This document shows positions 62,868-64,000 of a stretch of DNA of 64,000 bases, in pieces. Origin of the DNA: Bartonella australis AUST/NH1 (lineage in GTDB: Bacteria > Pseudomonadota > Alphaproteobacteria > Rhizobiales > Rhizobiaceae); contig NC_020300.1 of NCBI RefSeq assembly GCF_000341355.1, positions 620,001 to 684,000 on the forward strand, in the 5' to 3' direction. Under the pieces are notes generated by a model that made no database searches, had not been told where the DNA came from, and saw only the letters and a list, made by a program, of their open reading frames with translations. Positions within the stretch are counted from its first letter, which is position 1. Each line of letters opens with the position of its first letter. The translations under genes were made by a program, and so were the position numbers.

Positions 62868-63428
62868 ATGAGTGTTACATCGATTATGGATGATCTGAAA
62901 CGCCGTATGGATGGTGCTATTTCAGCTTTTAGACATGAATTAGGTGGTTTGCGGAGTGGGCGAGCATCAGCTAATTTATTAGAGCCATTGACGGTAGAGG
63001 CTTATGGCTCTGTTGTACCTATAAATCAGGTTGCAAATATTTCTGTTCCGGAAGCGCGGATGCTCTCAGTTTCTGTATGGGACAAAACTATGGTAGGAGC
63101 CATAGAGCGTGCTATTCGCGATTCCGGTCTTGGTTTAAATCCTATTGTTGATGGCGTGAATTTGCGCATTCCTTTACCTGAATTGAATGAAGAACGCCGC
63201 AGAGAATTAACAAAAATTGCACATCAATACGCAGAGCAGGCCCGTGTCGCTGCCCGCCATGTTCGTCGTGATGGTATGGATAATTTAAAAAAATTAGAAA
63301 AGGAAGGCGAAATCAGTCAAGATGAAGCCTATAATTTGTCTGAGAAAGTTCAAAAACTTACAGACGAAACGATTGCTTATATCGATAAAATTTTGGTTAC
63401 GAAAGAAACTGAAATTATGCAAGTGTAA
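62868..63428 (+). CDS. frr: Ribosome recycling factor
   Basis: RRF splits post-termination ribosomes with EF-G. The 186-residue product carries [41 protein letters not shown] and the three-helix bundle ([36 protein letters not shown]). An AAAGGAGACGG site precedes the ATG. Confidence 0.97.
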   Translation: MSVTSIMDDLKRRMDGAISAFRHELGGLRSGRASANLLEPLTVEAYGSVVPINQVANISVPEARMLSVSVWDKTMVGAIERAIRDSGLGLNPIVDGVNLRIPLPELNEERRRELTKIAHQYAEQARVAARHVRRDGMDNLKKLEKEGEISQDEAYNLSEKVQKLTDETIAYIDKILVTKETEIMQV

Positions 63429-63450
63429 GGCCATTTTGTCAGGAAAAAGA

Positions 63451-64000
63451 ATGTCGTATCCACGTCATATTGCCATTATTATGGATGGAAACGGGCGGTG
63501 GGCCCGCGCACGCGGTTTGCCCCGTGTAGCAGGACATAAGGCCGGAATAGACGCATTTCGCCGTATCGTGCGTTACACAGATAAGGTTGGTTTGGAGTGG
63601 CTAACAGTTTTTGCGTTTTCATCTGAAAATTGGACGAGGCCGCGTACTGAAGTAAGTTATTTAATGGGGTTATTGAAAAAATTTATTAAATATGATCTCG
63701 CTGAGTTGCATGATAGGAACGTTCGTATCCACGTTATTGGTGACCGGTCGAGTATCCCAGAAGATGTTTTAGAAGGGCTTGTGAGCGCGGAACATATGAC
63801 GCGAAATAATGATGGTCTTAATCTCGTCGTTGCTTTCAGTTACGGGGGACGTAATGAGATAAGCCGGGCGGTACGTTGTCTTGCGCAATTAGTTTTCGAT
63901 GGCCTTTTATTTCCTGAACAAATTACTGATGGTCTGGTGGCAGACTACCTTGATACGAAACAAATGCCAGATCCAGATTTAATTATTCGTACCAGCGGTG
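63451..64000 (+). CDS. uppS: Undecaprenyl diphosphate synthase, N-terminal part (3' end outside window)
   Basis: Cis-prenyltransferase making the C55 carrier lipid for peptidoglycan and LPS, from precursors of the IspDF pathway. The frame from ATG 63451 (preceded by AGGAAAAA) stays open to the window edge. It reads MSYPRHIAIIMDGNGRWARARGLPRVAGHKAG, which holds the catalytic Asp of the MDGNGRWA motif, then TVFAFSSENWTRP, and near the end SYGGRNEI and DLIIRTSG. Its place after frr is standard. Confidence 0.94.
   Translation, partial: MSYPRHIAIIMDGNGRWARARGLPRVAGHKAGIDAFRRIVRYTDKVGLEWLTVFAFSSENWTRPRTEVSYLMGLLKKFIKYDLAELHDRNVRIHVIGDRSSIPEDVLEGLVSAEHMTRNNDGLNLVVAFSYGGRNEISRAVRCLAQLVFDGLLFPEQITDGLVADYLDTKQMPDPDLIIRTSG

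Overview
The window is a conserved housekeeping segment of an AT-rich alphaproteobacterial (Rhizobiales) chromosome. Protein sequences and gene order point to Bartonella or a near relative. The markers are a fused ispDF next to the iron regulator rirA, ntrYX-trkA, clpPX-lon-hupB, an EipB (DUF1849) homologue, a 1382-residue RpoB, and a three-gene PDH operon with a lipoyl domain on both E1-beta and E2. No complete mobile element, prophage, rRNA operon, CRISPR array or secretion system is visible. The genus assignment is inferred from remembered family sequences, not from a search.

Layout. 1-5.7 kb: pyrG (5' end cut off), kdsA, eno, then a three-unit tandem duplication of [eno 3' end + TM2-domain gene]: two intact TM2 genes, one decayed copy, and two relic eno tails; then an FtsB/DivIC-like gene. 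5.8-12.7 kb: pdhA-pdhB-pdhC, lpdA, lipA and a COQ10/RatA-type gene, i.e. pyruvate oxidation with lipoate synthesis. 12.7-14.9 kb: a gene-poor gap with a 24-bp inverted repeat, then ispDF and rirA on the minus strand. 15-20 kb: ntrY, ntrX, trkA. 20.1-20.9 kb: an 0.8-kb gap. 20.9-26.1 kb: clpP, clpX, lon, hupB (proteostasis). 26.8-34.4 kb: trmFO, tRNA-Leu, tig, gatB, an NDUFA12-like protein, a DUF2155 protein, a rhomboid protease, rlmB.

34.5-48.8 kb: tRNA-Tyr, tRNA-Gly, tuf, tRNA-Trp, secE, nusG, rplK, rplA, rplJ, rplL, rpoB, rpoC, the classic translation/transcription cluster, with an L10-type leader before rplJ and a strong terminator after rpoC. The str genes (rpsL, rpsG, fusA) do not follow rpoC. 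48.8-55 kb is looser and partly decayed: a MerR-family regulator, about 1 kb of AT-rich DNA, a nitroreductase, L-serine dehydratase, a gene relic, a small unknown ORF and a D,D-carboxypeptidase with a SPOR-like tail. 55.2-59.9 kb: a decayed clpS directly before intact clpA, then HIT and RidA proteins and eipB. 60-64 kb: rpsB, tsf, pyrH, frr and uppS (cut off by the window end).

The most interesting signals are signs of genome reduction and local rearrangement: the tandem eno-tail/TM2 array, the clpS pseudogene beside clpA, the probable ATT start of ispDF, the 24-bp inverted repeat near 13 kb, and the 14-bp inverted repeat at the pdh promoter. I found no clear new multi-gene system.
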